DNA of 24,104 nt from Larix sibirica (Eukaryota > Streptophyta > Pinopsida > Pinales > Pinaceae), in assembly GCA_004151065.3 (NCBI GenBank), contig NWUY0304875794.1, forward strand, positions 1 through 24,104, read 5' to 3'. The notes below the pieces were generated by a model. The model was not told where the DNA came from, did no database searches, and saw nothing but the letters and a program-made list of their open reading frames with translations. Every line of letters starts with the position of its first letter. Positions within the stretch are counted from its first letter, which is position 1. Position numbers and translations under genes: made by a program. Below are positions 10,614-21,112 of this stretch, piece by piece.

Positions 10614-10689
10614 CTGCAATATATTAAATCTAGAAACAGATCAGCAATCAATCACTTTGGATCCTTATTGGGATTTGCAGGAACGTTAC
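10614..10689 (-). other. Possible 76-nt intron in the 5' leader, copy A
   Basis: On the minus strand ATG|GTAACG (donor at 10689) precedes TTGCAG|TG (acceptor ending at 10614), with a branch-point-like GCTGAT followed by CTGTTTCTAG. The length is near the usual plant minimum. It would lie in the 5' UTR about 20 bases before the start codon. Splicing would not extend the protein, because TGA precedes in frame with no ATG between. This rests on splice-site pattern only. The copy B equivalent is 22633-22708. Confidence 0.35.
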
Positions 10690-11222
10690 CATAACACAAG
10701 AAACTGCCCGGAAGTGGATGCAATGGATCTCGGACAGCATGGAGTCAAATATGAATCAGAATGAATGGTTTTGGATGAATGTCAAGCGGATCTGAGGAAA
10801 GATAAGCAAAGGCTCCAGAAAAAACCTAGATGAAGCCCATAAGCAGACCAGAGAGGCCCACCGCCGAAGGTCTAATGTGCTGTAGATATGCCTAATCCTG
10901 GTAGGGCCGATCTGGGTTTCGGTGGTTAAGGACAGTGACAGAGAAAGGAATAGGTAGGCTATGTGGGTTCAACTTCAAACCCCACTCCACTAATAAAAGT
11001 GAACAGTGAGCATGACCTATTGTACTGGGGGCGGATGCTGACCCAAATATGAAACTAGTGTATCTGTGCAGAAATTTTAAGTGGGTTGCCTCAATTTTGG
11101 CTGATAAGGTTAAAGCTACTTTATTGAACCTTAATACTCAAGGTTATACCTTTTCGAGTAGTGCGACGGCCATAAAAGTCAGAAGGGGATTCTACGAAGG
11201 GAAAGAAACCTGAGCAGAGGAA
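10690..11222. other. 5' flank of the ARM-repeat gene
   Basis: This should contain the leader and promoter of the minus-strand gene. I see no U-box exon on the minus strand here and no clear TATA box at a suitable distance. It includes a pol III A/B-box-like pair at 10923-10976. The copy B equivalent is 22709-23241. Confidence 0.4.
10923..10976 (+). mobile_element. Possible SINE fragment with A- and B-box-like motifs
   Basis: TGGTTAAGGAC at 10923-10933 matches 9 of 11 A-box positions. GGTTCAACTTC at 10966-10976 matches 10 of 11 B-box positions, and the spacing is tRNA-like. No cloverleaf could be folded by eye, so it is not a tRNA gene. Ends, tail and target-site duplication were not identified. 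The surrounding sequence does not resemble the SINE at 7008-7201. The copy B equivalent is 22942-22995. Confidence 0.3.
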
Positions 11223-11678
11223 TCATATAGCTTGCAACATCAGATTTATAATAACCACAATATCATCTTCCATCTTCCAAATTGACAAAGCTCTTAATGC
11301 ATAAACCATCTGATTTTCAGGCCCAGAAAGTTGTGACTTCTGATCTAGAGGAAAAGAGAAAGTGAGAATTGGGCATCCGTTCCTAAGCAAATGTTTGTGA
11401 GCAGGTTGTACAATATGGGACAGGACAGCAGTGCATGCCATTGCCCACCATTTTTTAGAACTAATTAATCCAAACAAAACTTTTAAGAAACGCAGGGCAG
11501 CTTCAGAGATCTGTGGAGCAGATACATCGGTACTCGGGTTGGTGGGTCGTTGTCCCCCTCCGATAATCGCGAGCATAAACCCAATTTCCAAATTTGAAAA
11601 ATAATCTCTCTGCAGGATAAAAAATTCAAAGAACAATGCCACGCTTTCCATTGTTTTCTTATAAAATAAAATAGACAA
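11223..11678 (-). CDS. Hypothetical 151-codon open frame, copy A
   Basis: An ATG-to-TGA frame of 151 codons, longer than most unexplained frames in this AT-rich DNA. It has a hydrophobic N-terminal third (FFEFFILQRDY, GFMLAIIGGG) and a middle with ALRFLKVLFGLI and a WW pair. I recognise no domain. Its start context includes ATTTTATTTTATAAG, which looks non-coding, so the true start may be a later ATG. It lies upstream of and on the same strand as the ARM-repeat gene, so it could be a leader exon, a decayed gene or chance. Confidence 0.2.
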   Translation of the reverse strand: MSILFYKKTMESVALFFEFFILQRDYFSNLEIGFMLAIIGGGQRPTNPSTDVSAPQISEAALRFLKVLFGLISSKKWWAMACTAVLSHIVQPAHKHLLRNGCPILTFSFPLDQKSQLSGPENQMVYALRALSIWKMEDDIVVIINLMLQAI

Positions 11679-11786
11679 CTGCCCCTATCAGGTAACCGCG
11701 ATGAATGGAATAGGGAATCTTACTGGGACTACAAGGCGAGTACCGTCTGGGCCTGTGAACTATAGGACTGTTTCTAATCTAATACA

Positions 11787-11888
11787 ATGGCCAAAACACC
11801 CACCAGAGAACAGTACGGCATGCTCTCTGCACAGCAGTCTGCCATTAATCTTCTTGCCGACAAGTTGTCCAACCAAATGTGTTTTTAA
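11787..11888 (+). CDS. 33-codon frame with a strong plant start context, copy A
   Basis: ACAATGGCC fits the plant start context (A at -3, GC after ATG). The short product (MAKTPTREQYGMLSAQQSAI...) has a soluble, protein-like composition and ends at TAA. It is divergent to the 151-codon frame, about 108 bases away. It could be a first exon or a chance small frame, and no family is recognised. Confidence 0.2.
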   Translation: MAKTPTREQYGMLSAQQSAINLLADKLSNQMCF

Positions 11889-12084
11889 TTGCGTTTCTTT
11901 CACAGAGTGATTAAGAACAACGGACAGTCCTTGGGATGATCACCACAAATTTATTTATTTTTCCACATTGATGAATCTCATTTTCATCATACATTTTCTT
12001 AATTTTTTTTCTCATCAAAACACTATTACTATGCCATGTTTTGTCCTTGGCAGATGGCATAAATGCCTGACAGGAGTCGTGGCA
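11889..12084. other. AT-rich sequence up to the gap, no gene seen
   Basis: This contains the T8 run at 12003-12010 (T9 in copy B) and a small hairpin GGCAT-AA-ATGCC at 12056-12067 close to the contig end. Nothing else was recognised. Confidence 0.5.
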
Positions 12085-12101
12085 NNNNNNNNNNNNNNNN
12101 N
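12085..12101. other. Assembly gap of 17 Ns
   Basis: Seventeen consecutive Ns separate the two copies. The sequence before the gap ends with GTCGTGGCA, the same bases that end the whole window at 24104. Both blocks therefore stop at the same point of the locus, as two independently ended contigs of one region would. Confidence 0.99.
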
Positions 12102-12200
12102 TGCTTGTATAGATAGAAGGATAGACTAGTAGATTTTTGCTTTGCATGTTAGCAAATGTATTGTTGTATGTTTATGCATATTCTCAATATTCTAACACGT
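12102..12200 (+). mobile_element. LTR-like fragment at the start of copy B, diverged from copy A
   Basis: This matches 82-180 but with substitutions at 12111, 12121, 12132, 12146, 12153, 12157, 12158, 12163 and 12198. All of the clustered divergence lies in this LTR-like part. The first bases of this contig may therefore come from another genomic copy of the same repeat, or from poor-quality contig-end sequence. Confidence 0.4.
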
Positions 12201-12509
12201 CCAACAATTCTAGATTTTGACATGTTTAGGATGAATTAGGTCCAACATTGGAATAATCCTTATTCTGAGGTGTTTACAACAAAGCTAATGTCGATCTCAC
12301 TTCGAAATGTATGCCCTGTAGTGGTGAGATGACCTTAAGGGAGGAGCACTTCAGCAAAAAGAAGGCCAAATTCACTTGAAATGATAAATTTTGATGTTGT
12401 ATTGATGATGATAAAGTTGGGCCTAGTAGGAGGGCCTCCAAGTGAAAGAAAACATAATAAGTTGAACATAACTTTATGTTTAGGTCGCCCTGACCTAAAG
12501 TCGAATTTA

Positions 12510-12532
12510 AAACATAACTTTAAGTTATGTTT
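12510..12532. repeat. Copy B of the 11-bp-arm palindrome
   Basis: Identical to 490-512, with the same 1-base centre and the same neighbouring 8-bp-arm inverted repeat at 12479-12499. Confidence 0.75.
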
Positions 12533-12767
12533 AGATGAGCCCTGACCCAATTAAAAAGGGAGTATAAGTGCCACCTTAATGGATATTTAGAACATTTATT
12601 GTTAAGCTCTTATGTGGAGAGAGGAAGAGGTTGGATAGGGTTGTTATAAGACTTGGGAGGTGCACCCTAGCCTTAGGAGCTGCCACATGTCATTTGAAGA
12701 CTTTTCAAGGCAATAAAGGAGCTTTACATAGGAATACCCTAATTAGGGCATGTTCAAGATAGAAGCC

Positions 12768-12775
12768 TATAAATA
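12768..12775 (+). promoter_or_regulatory. TATA box, copy B
   Basis: Same motif and context as 748-755. Confidence 0.35.
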
Positions 12776-14002
12776 GAAGAGAATTTCAATTGCTGAAGGC
12801 ATGGTTGGAGTTGGGGGAGTTCCCCTCCAACCCTAGTTTAAGATCTTTTGGGGGTGAAGTCAAGAGACGGATTCCATGTGAGGTTTTCCATCTCTATTTT
12901 TATCTTTCATGGATGACTAGGGTTTTGCAAGGACTGTCATTGTTTTTGTTGTTGAAATAATCTTCGAAGAAGGGGAGTCTTACTCCAATAATAGAATGTT
13001 AGGGTTGAAGTGAAACCCTCCCTATCTCTAGATGTAACCTTGGATAATTGAAGGAGTTTTCTACTGTAGTTTTTCGGTGAGGGTTGTCTAGTCCTTGTTT
13101 AAGAGTTATTTTAGCCTAAGAAGTAGATTAAGTGTGGCATGATATGGCTTTCTTAATCTTGTGGTGAAATCATATTGATTAATTGATATATTATTTGTTG
13201 TTTGTTCTATAAGAAGGTTGTTCTACTATGTCTACTTTATCTATGGTTTCATATGTATCTATCATTTAATTGTTCATGGTTGCGCGCCATTGCTTGGTTG
13301 TAATTTCATGGTTTTGATGGTGCAACTTGTATAAAGACTCTCACTTATTCTTGCATAATCTAAAACTCAAATAATTATGGTGCATCAATAAATTCCTTGA
13401 TTATGTCTTCTCTGTGATATTCAAACCCTATTGTTCTTAAATATTTTAACATCGTCAACCAATTGGATAGGCACTAGTCTTGGCAATCCACCATCCCTTA
13501 AATTCTAAAAAACATCTTCCACATAGTTTCCAATGTCCCCCCCTTATGAAAAGAAAAAGAAAAAATACAAACCTAAAGTGAGAGGAAGAAATTTTTGTGG
13601 TGACAGTGGGAAACCTTTCTAAGTGCCCCTAGGATTGCAATTCATTCAAGGACTTCAATATCTTTAGAGTGTAGATCTAGGAAGAAGCATAAATCAATTT
13701 TTCAATTTTTTGAAATCTAAAAGCATAAGAATATAAATCAAGAGTGTAGACATTGCATATCAAAATTTCATATCAATCCATAAGTGATGAAGAGTACATC
13801 TAAAAATATTAAATCTACTAATCAAAACCAATAAGCAAAATATGCATACCAATAATCAAAGTACTTCTCATCGACACCGAAAGAATAATTAGAAAATGAT
13901 TACTTAGATTGTCATATACTAATGAGCCCTCCATCTCTTTTTATTGAATAAGGAGGAGGTCCATGCAAGGAAAATGTCCAATAATATAAGAGTGCAACTC
14001 CT

Positions 14003-14217
14003 CAAGTAATTGCCCCATATGTGCCAAGAATAGGTAGACACATGCCAACACACGCCATGCACACTCCTCCATGTGGTGACTAGAGCCAAGCACACTCATC
14101 TATGTAATTTGTCAAGTAATGCACACCACATGGCCCAAGAATAAGAAGACACATGCCAACACACACCATGCACACCCCTCCATGTGGTGGCCACATGTCA
14201 AGCACTCATCTATGTGA
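14003..14217. repeat. Two tandem units of ~110 bp, copy B
   Basis: The same degenerate tandem pair as 1983-2197. Unit two begins at 14113. Confidence 0.75.
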
Positions 14218-15409
14218 GGAACACACCAAGTGCTCAACTCGTTATTTAAAATGCAAATAACTCACTAATACTTCATCACTAGATAAGAAGATAAACTCAA
14301 ATCATTTTCAATGAAATTTATCCCACAAATCTAGTAGGAATTTTGTCAAAAGCCATAGTTCCAACTTATTGATGAGCACTTCAACCATGGAATTCTTCCC
14401 CTAGGGGTTTTGGGATAAAGACCATCAAATGGCCGAGATTTTCTATTTATCAGGTTTGTTGATTTATTAACTCACCCATGTAATATTACACTCCTAATAT
14501 AGAAAATCTCAAAAAAAAAATCAGAAAAACTCATGATAAATGGAGAACAAAGTCCACGCAATAGAAAAACTAATAATTATGCCTTGATTCCTTCTTTTAC
14601 ATTTATACTATTGATATTGACTATGGTATTATGCCTCTTCACAGCGTTTCCTTAAAAAAAATTGAATTTCATCCTGAAATCTTTAGTGCCAGATATCCTC
14701 AAGGAGGTTGACCTCTAGTTGACCCTTTCTTCTCTCCTACATATTCTATCTCTTCTTGTTGACTCTACAGATATTCTCTAGTTCAATGCACATGTAGGAA
14801 GTAGTCTAAACATGCTATGATTTTGACATTTTTCAACAACATTTTTTCCAGTGTTTTTGTTCAAAATCTGGTTAAAAATTCAGAGTTGCGGAAATTGCAA
14901 ATCTCAGTTGTTGAGATTGTACAATCCGATTGCAATAGGTATATTTAAGGGCATTTATTCCATTTATGCATTCAAAAATGCAATTTCAACAAAAAAAAAT
15001 TGCAATTTGACCAAAGATTATATTGCTGGATTCCAGTGAGGATAGCCCAAAAAGGTCCAAATAGTAGAACATTTAGACTACTTGGGTAGATTAACAATGG
15101 TTACAATAGAAAGAATTCACCATTATATGGGGAGCCTATGCATCTTATGACCTGGATGATTGTACTGGAGATGATCTATACAAGCCATTGAAGCCACCAA
15201 ATAATAGAAATATATAACAGCCTATTCAGCAATTTTAAACTAGGAAACCCAAACCTAGATCCTTCAAAACGTTGAACTCCAAGACTTTATTTTCTTGTCA
15301 TGATCTAACAATTTTTCCAGCCTTTGTGGGCATATCTTTAAGCATGTTGGCGTGTTGGCATATTGTGTAGGATGTTAGTGCCAAATGGTTAAATAAATGG
15401 AAGAGTTAA

Positions 15410-15580
15410 AGCAATTAGTTCAAGGGTTCCATGTTGTTAATGTTGTTGGGCATTTGGCTAGTTCCATCAAGAGTCAGGTTTGAAGGCACACTAATCTACC
15501 CAACTAGTTTACTAGGGATTTATTACGGATGCCAGCCACGTCATAAGCACAATCCCAACCTTCCTGACCCTGGAAAGTTC
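15410..15580 (+). mobile_element. Degenerate tRNA-derived SINE relative, copy B
   Basis: Identical counterpart of 3390-3560, with the A-box at 15416-15426 and the B-box at 15477-15487. Confidence 0.5.
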
Positions 15581-17633
15581 TTGGACCCTGCTCCTGTAGA
15601 ATTCTACGAGCACGCTCCCTAGAACACTCCTAAGGTGCATTCCCAGGACCACTCCACTTCCGGTATTTGTCTGGAAAGACTGCTCCCACTTTGCTCCAGG
15701 TCTCTAGCAACACTCAACCAAGCACCCAGAAAGCATGTCAGAGCTACAAAGTTTCCTTTAAGCTGCATAGCAGAGCCAAAGTCCCGCTTTCAGGACAACT
15801 GCTAGAGATGCTATCAACTGACATAAATGCCAACATTGCTCGATATATTTAGAAATAACTAAGATCTGGAGTTCACCATGTATAAGGATAATCCTGTAAT
15901 CAGGTATCATGCCCCTGCATTGCACCATTCAGTTATTTTATCTCCATTCAAGTACTATTTTAAAGCTTTTCAATCAAGTATTGAGCAAGTTAAGAACAGT
16001 AGAGCTTGTGCGGGAAGATAAAGTGTTTGACCTCCCAGAGAAAGGGGCTTAAACACGTCCAGCAAGCCAAATTTGTTTTTAAGTGGTATGTTAATAGGTT
16101 ACTTTATCCTTTTATCCTTTAATATGCAGGGCAGTTTCCAACCATGAACAGAATATATTGAAAGCTTGGACGCTTGGACAAACTGATTTTTGTCTCAAAA
16201 GAGAACACAACAATATTTTATGATAGCCAAAGATATACATTTACATCTTTTATCTACATAGTCTTCTGGAACTTAAAAATATTTTAACTCCACATTGAAT
16301 TTCTTGCTTCCAATTCTGCTTTCCACAATCTTCAGGACCTTCAAAACGTTCACAGAAGATACATGAAGTTGCATATAATTTGAAGCTGACATTACAGGTC
16401 AAGATATATCTTCTCTTTCATGTCAGTTTCTTGGAATAAATGAAGAATTGCTTTGCTTTGACAGTAATCTTCCTGGAAATGCTAATATTCAGGCAATAGA
16501 CACAGTAGTGTATGGAACAGAGGGATATCAGGTAAAAAACCATGTAAGTGCAATACAAGGCTTAAGCAGAATCTTACCACAAAGCCCATTATGATCCGAG
16601 TTCGTTAAAATTCAGAATTTAAGAAAATGTGTTTCTTGCCATGAAAACGCATTCTAGTATTCTTTGTAACTATCCTGAATAGCTGAGCCATGCAGTCAAC
16701 CCATCCCCAATAGCATTCTACAGAACTGTCCTCATTTTGTTTGTCCTTTACCAGACAATTACAGGAGACATGTTTTCCTTTTCATTTCACCCTTTTATTT
16801 TGTACTTAACTAAATAATAGGGTAGCTGTATTTCAAAGCTACAATTGTTTTTCCTGCTCTACATTAATCCTGTATCCACTTGAATTTCCTTTAAATGCAA
16901 ACTATAATTCCTTTGTATAGCTTTAGAATGTAGCACTAGGAATATATTCAAATATGTAATCACAAGAGATATTTTCAATAGCGTTTGCAATCATGACGAT
17001 ATTGTACACATGTGACATGGGTTCAGATACAGTACAACATTATGGCAACATTATAGAATGCAAAAATCTTTAAGATGTATACAAGCTTAGAAATCTATAT
17101 TTATAATCATAAACTTGACTTCACCACAATAAAAATGATTCTATATAATAGCTTTGTACTGCTTTGCTATCTTCTGCAGTCATATGCCTTCATCAAATCC
17201 CGCATAGGGTTACATTTGTAAAAGCAATGCACATTTTGCACCCTCCCATACAAAAGAACAAATTCTAATTACATAGAAAGCAACAAGCTTGCTTTCATTT
17301 TCCTGTACATACAAATAATAAGCGTGCTGATACCAGAAAGCCACTGAAATCACCAAACTTCGACCAGAAATTCACGGAACTGCTTACTGCTAAATTTGAA
17401 CAACACTAGAACCTACAAGCCAACTTGTTACCTGTAAAATTGCCACTCTGAAACAATTTGTAGAATTATTGAATCATTTTTCCGGGAGAAAACCTAAGAC
17501 ACACAAAAGCTTTTTAGTAATGTTATGGAACTCACACAATTACAATGCTATTCATATTTACAGCCCGTTGCTCAGAACTTTACAATCTTCATGCCATGAA
17601 GAATATGCCCCTTGGAGTTCTCGGTGAAGTTAG

Positions 17634-17705
17634 CTAAATATCTGAGTGCTGCCCTTGAAGGCTCCCTTGCTTCGGTTCCCTCAAGTACTGAAGAAGAGTT
17701 ACAGC
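17634..17705 (-). CDS. ARM-repeat protein, terminal coding exon (exon 2), copy B
   Basis: Base-for-base counterpart of 5614-5685, with the CTCAG acceptor just before 17705 and the TAG stop at 17634-17636. It completes the copy B protein with AVTLLQYLREPK... and the same polar tail. Confidence 0.85.
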   Translation of the reverse strand, partial: AVTLLQYLREPKQGSLQGQHSDI

Positions 17706-19026
17706 CTGAGTATGATAAAAACCAGATATACTTATTTAGCAATGATGCCATATTTGATATTACATATGTTGAGATATACATATGAATATCATAGGATCTC
17801 ATGCTAAGATCAAGGTGACAGAAGCTCAAATCTCTACTTCAAATTTTTTAAGTGCATATCATTCCAGACTACTTAAATATGTGAAGAACACCAAGCAAGC
17901 CTTACACAAAGACTATATTCAAAAGATTAGTACTGTGTAAACATGACAGAGCAAACTTTATATAGTAGACCTTGTATTCTTCAGTTATAATCCATTTGTC
18001 ATTGCCTCTTCCCACAGAAGTGAAAACAAAAACCTTTAGGAACAGAGAACTTTTGAAATGATGAGTCTCCTAGCAGACAAATACAAAGACAAAAGGAGGC
18101 ACAGTAGAAAGATCTCAACGGCTGGAAAGGAAATTTTGCAATGGCCTTAAAAAATTTGGGAAATTATGATGACAATAAAATCTAGAAAGTTTCACAACTC
18201 TCTCAGATGAAGCTAAATGGAAGAGCAAGAGTTATTCATCTAAAGATTCAGAGGAATTTGGACAAGAAGACCTACCAGTATAATGCAGCTGACAGTCGGT
18301 TAAAAACAGAAACAGCTCTACGTTTTGACTCCTTAATATGCTTCCCAAAAAACAAGATAATGGTAACAAAATTGTTTAAAGCTTGAGTTTATAGGACTAG
18401 GTCTGTCAAATTAGTGAGACATGATGATCCACAATTATATGTTCCAGTTACAAAACTGCCGTTGTGTACTGATCTCACTATAAATCCATGATGTCAAGGA
18501 CTAAAATTGCTGAAATCTATACCAACTAACCGAGTTACTTTCGGAAATCCAATATTTAGTTCAGAAATATCAACATCTTACAACAGAAAACTGTTTGTTT
18601 AATGAAAACATTATTTTAGCATGAATTTAATGTTTAAAAGTATCTTCTATAATTGCATGTAGTACAGGACACACTAAGGTGTAACACTATCAAAATAGGA
18701 GGTCCAATACACCTGGTAAAATTTGTCAATCAGATGGAATAGGGTAATAAACATTGCCCAGCAAAGGTTCTACAGTCCTGCAGCTGCCAAGCAAAGGACC
18801 TGCCTTCTGCTGGAACATATTTCAAAAGCCTGAAATGTGTGTTTTCAAGGTTGCATAGCGACAGAGATGCACTCCTCAGAAACGGATATAACTGATTTCC
18901 AAGTATGCTTAACCATGGCCCAGACATAACTGCTGTACTCGCCAGTGGAAAAAGACAAATGGGAAGACTAAAAACAGGAATAAAACCTAACTTAAACTTA
19001 GTGCACACAAGTCCATTGGGCTGTGG

Positions 19027-19220
19027 CCCGAGGGTTAGCTCAACCATTTGTCACAAATGTTGCTGTGCATTTGGCTAGTTTGGTGCCAGTAAGGGCCCAG
19101 TTCAAATCCCCCTGGCTGAGGAACACTAGTCTACCCCAAGGGGTTACTTGGGATGCCATCCACGAATGTGCGGAAGCATCTCTTGGGTTTCCAGTGACGT
19201 TCTCCTAGGAAAATAAAAAA
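19027..19220 (+). mobile_element. tRNA-derived SINE inside the intron, copy B
   Basis: Same element as 7008-7201: A-box 19036-19046, B-box 19099-19109, flanking 15-bp direct repeats at 19012-19026 and 19221-19235. The position and flanks are the same, so it was inserted before the two copies separated, if they ever did. Confidence 0.7.
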
Positions 19221-19873
19221 TCCATCAGGCTGTGGTTTAGGGGCATGTTTGATCACTTGCAGCAATTATGACAGGAGTTCAAAACTGCCAAACATACTCC
19301 CTGCGATATTGCGATTGACCAAGTCTTTCAAGGTGTGGGTCATGTTAATGTAACAATACTGGTTCCCATGATAATGAGGATGTGCTGTTAAGATGGGTCC
19401 CTGTCTCTTTTGCAATGATGCCATGTGCAAGTCCCTGGGTCACTTTGATGGAATAGATAACCCTCAGTCACAGCTTTGTAGCCATAGATCCTGTGTTTGT
19501 AATGATGATACCTTGTAAGGAATTAGGTATCCTATCCCAGTCGAGAGGAGTTTAATGACCAGAACAAAAGTCTATAAGTGTGAGCATCACAATACTCATT
19601 TTTTCTGATTGTATGAACATACAATCATATTTGCACAGAGAAAACAATTGCATCATATGATTGAAATTGTTCAGATCAAACAAGTACAAATTTCACATAG
19701 TATGAAACTTATTTGACCAATTTCTTGAGCAATAAAGGTTCAACCCTAGTTGCATGTCTTATATCATAAATACTTTTAGACATCCTCTCTTTTTCCAATA
19801 GAAAAATCTCAAATGATGGCTGGCAAGGACTTTCATTAAGTACTATCTTTGGGTTTGTGCAACTAGATCTGTG

Positions 19874-19907
19874 CATATATATATATACACACAGAGAGAG
19901 AGAGAGG
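19874..19907. repeat. Compound microsatellite, copy B
   Basis: Same structure and repeat number as 7855-7888. Confidence 0.9.
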
Positions 19908-21112
19908 GCAAATTCACAAGGAACAAGAACTCCCAACATAGCTTCAACAAATTAAAATTAGCATTCACATACATATCATTTTTTATGATTCCCTATTTAA
20001 ATCAGCCATTTGTTGTTGTCAATAAATTTAGTAAAATTGTAATAGGAGCAATCGTCATGCAAAAGATAAAAGTATTTGCTTTTGATAGAAACAAATAAAA
20101 AGGCAAAATTTGGCCTATGTATGAGCAATCTGTGTTTGCAATCTGCAATAAAGAAGTGAAAGCATTTGCTTAGTTGGTGGATGTTCACAATAGAAACAAA
20201 TCATTGCAGCTTCAACATTTTTTATCACAGAAACTTACCATGGAAAAAAATGAAATAATTAATAGAACTATGCAATGGATTGGATTTGCAGCCATAAGGC
20301 AAAAAGCATGTCTGATGCCCTTCATAGACTTTCTTTGTTCATTTACATGCAATTTTCCCAGCTATGCCAATTCAAGCTAGGAATCTGTCAGTCTGGAAAA
20401 CATTTCAAAAAAAAAACAAGAAAAATCATCATAGCAATGCAAGGGAATAATGCCATTTGGAATTCGGTGCAGAGTATAATACATGTTGCAAACACTCAGA
20501 ATTAAGAGACAATCTTGAAGGAACGGAAAATCCCCAACAAGTTGTCACATGGGCTTTAGTAAGGCATATTTGATATACGAAGACACTTATATACATATTG
20601 GATGAAGATCAAGATCCAAAACGGAAATCAAACTTGCCAGTTCAGAATTCTGTCATGCCAAATGAATGAGCTTGAAACATTTAAAATTCTCCTATTTTCA
20701 ATTTTTTCTTTGGTCAGACTAATACTGGGAACCTTATAGGCATATGAGGCAGAACTGTTTGGTTAGTTTCAGATTGAATCCTGCAAAAAGTTCATTTATA
20801 TAGTGTGCAATCCCAACTCAAATTGGAAGTGTTATCTTGTGTGCTCTTAATATTGTTCCTAAATTTAGCCTATGTATGGTTATGCTGCAAATGTAATTCA
20901 AGTTTAAATTTTCAGAAAAGTTATTACCCCACAAATACCTGAAGGCTCTACTATATAACTCACAAGACCAATGCAAATAAAATCTTAAAGCATCTGACAA
21001 GCAGGTTGCAGACATCGGTTCATTGGTGGAAATCAATTTTTAACAATTTGAGTCAAATAAACAATAGTTTGAGCTTCTGTTGTTAAGAGTCCCGGAAAGC
21101 AACTTATCATAC

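Larger units (their letters stand above)
1..12084. repeat. Copy A of a ~12-kb direct duplication
   Basis: Bases 82-12084 recur as 12102-24104 in the same orientation. The offset is 12020, drops to 12019 after the A-run at 6358-6361, and returns to 12020 at the T-run at 12003-12010. All long open frames in the unit have identical translations in the two copies, and the intronic microsatellite has the same length. Bases 1-81 have no counterpart in copy B. The near identity and the intervening N gap suggest redundant contigs or two haplotypes of one locus placed in series. A very recent real tandem duplication is the alternative. Confidence 0.95.
17706..21112 (-). other. 3.4-kb intron of the ARM-repeat gene, copy B
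   Basis: Same splice sites and contents as 5686-9093, but 3407 nt because one A is missing from the run at 18378-18380. The change breaks a 62-codon frame seen in copy A (6187-6375), which shows that frame is not under coding constraint. Confidence 0.85.

Noticed and set aside
11911-12147. 78-codon frame crossing the gap
   Set aside because: It contains unknown residues from the Ns and joins two contig ends, so it cannot be a real reading frame as written.
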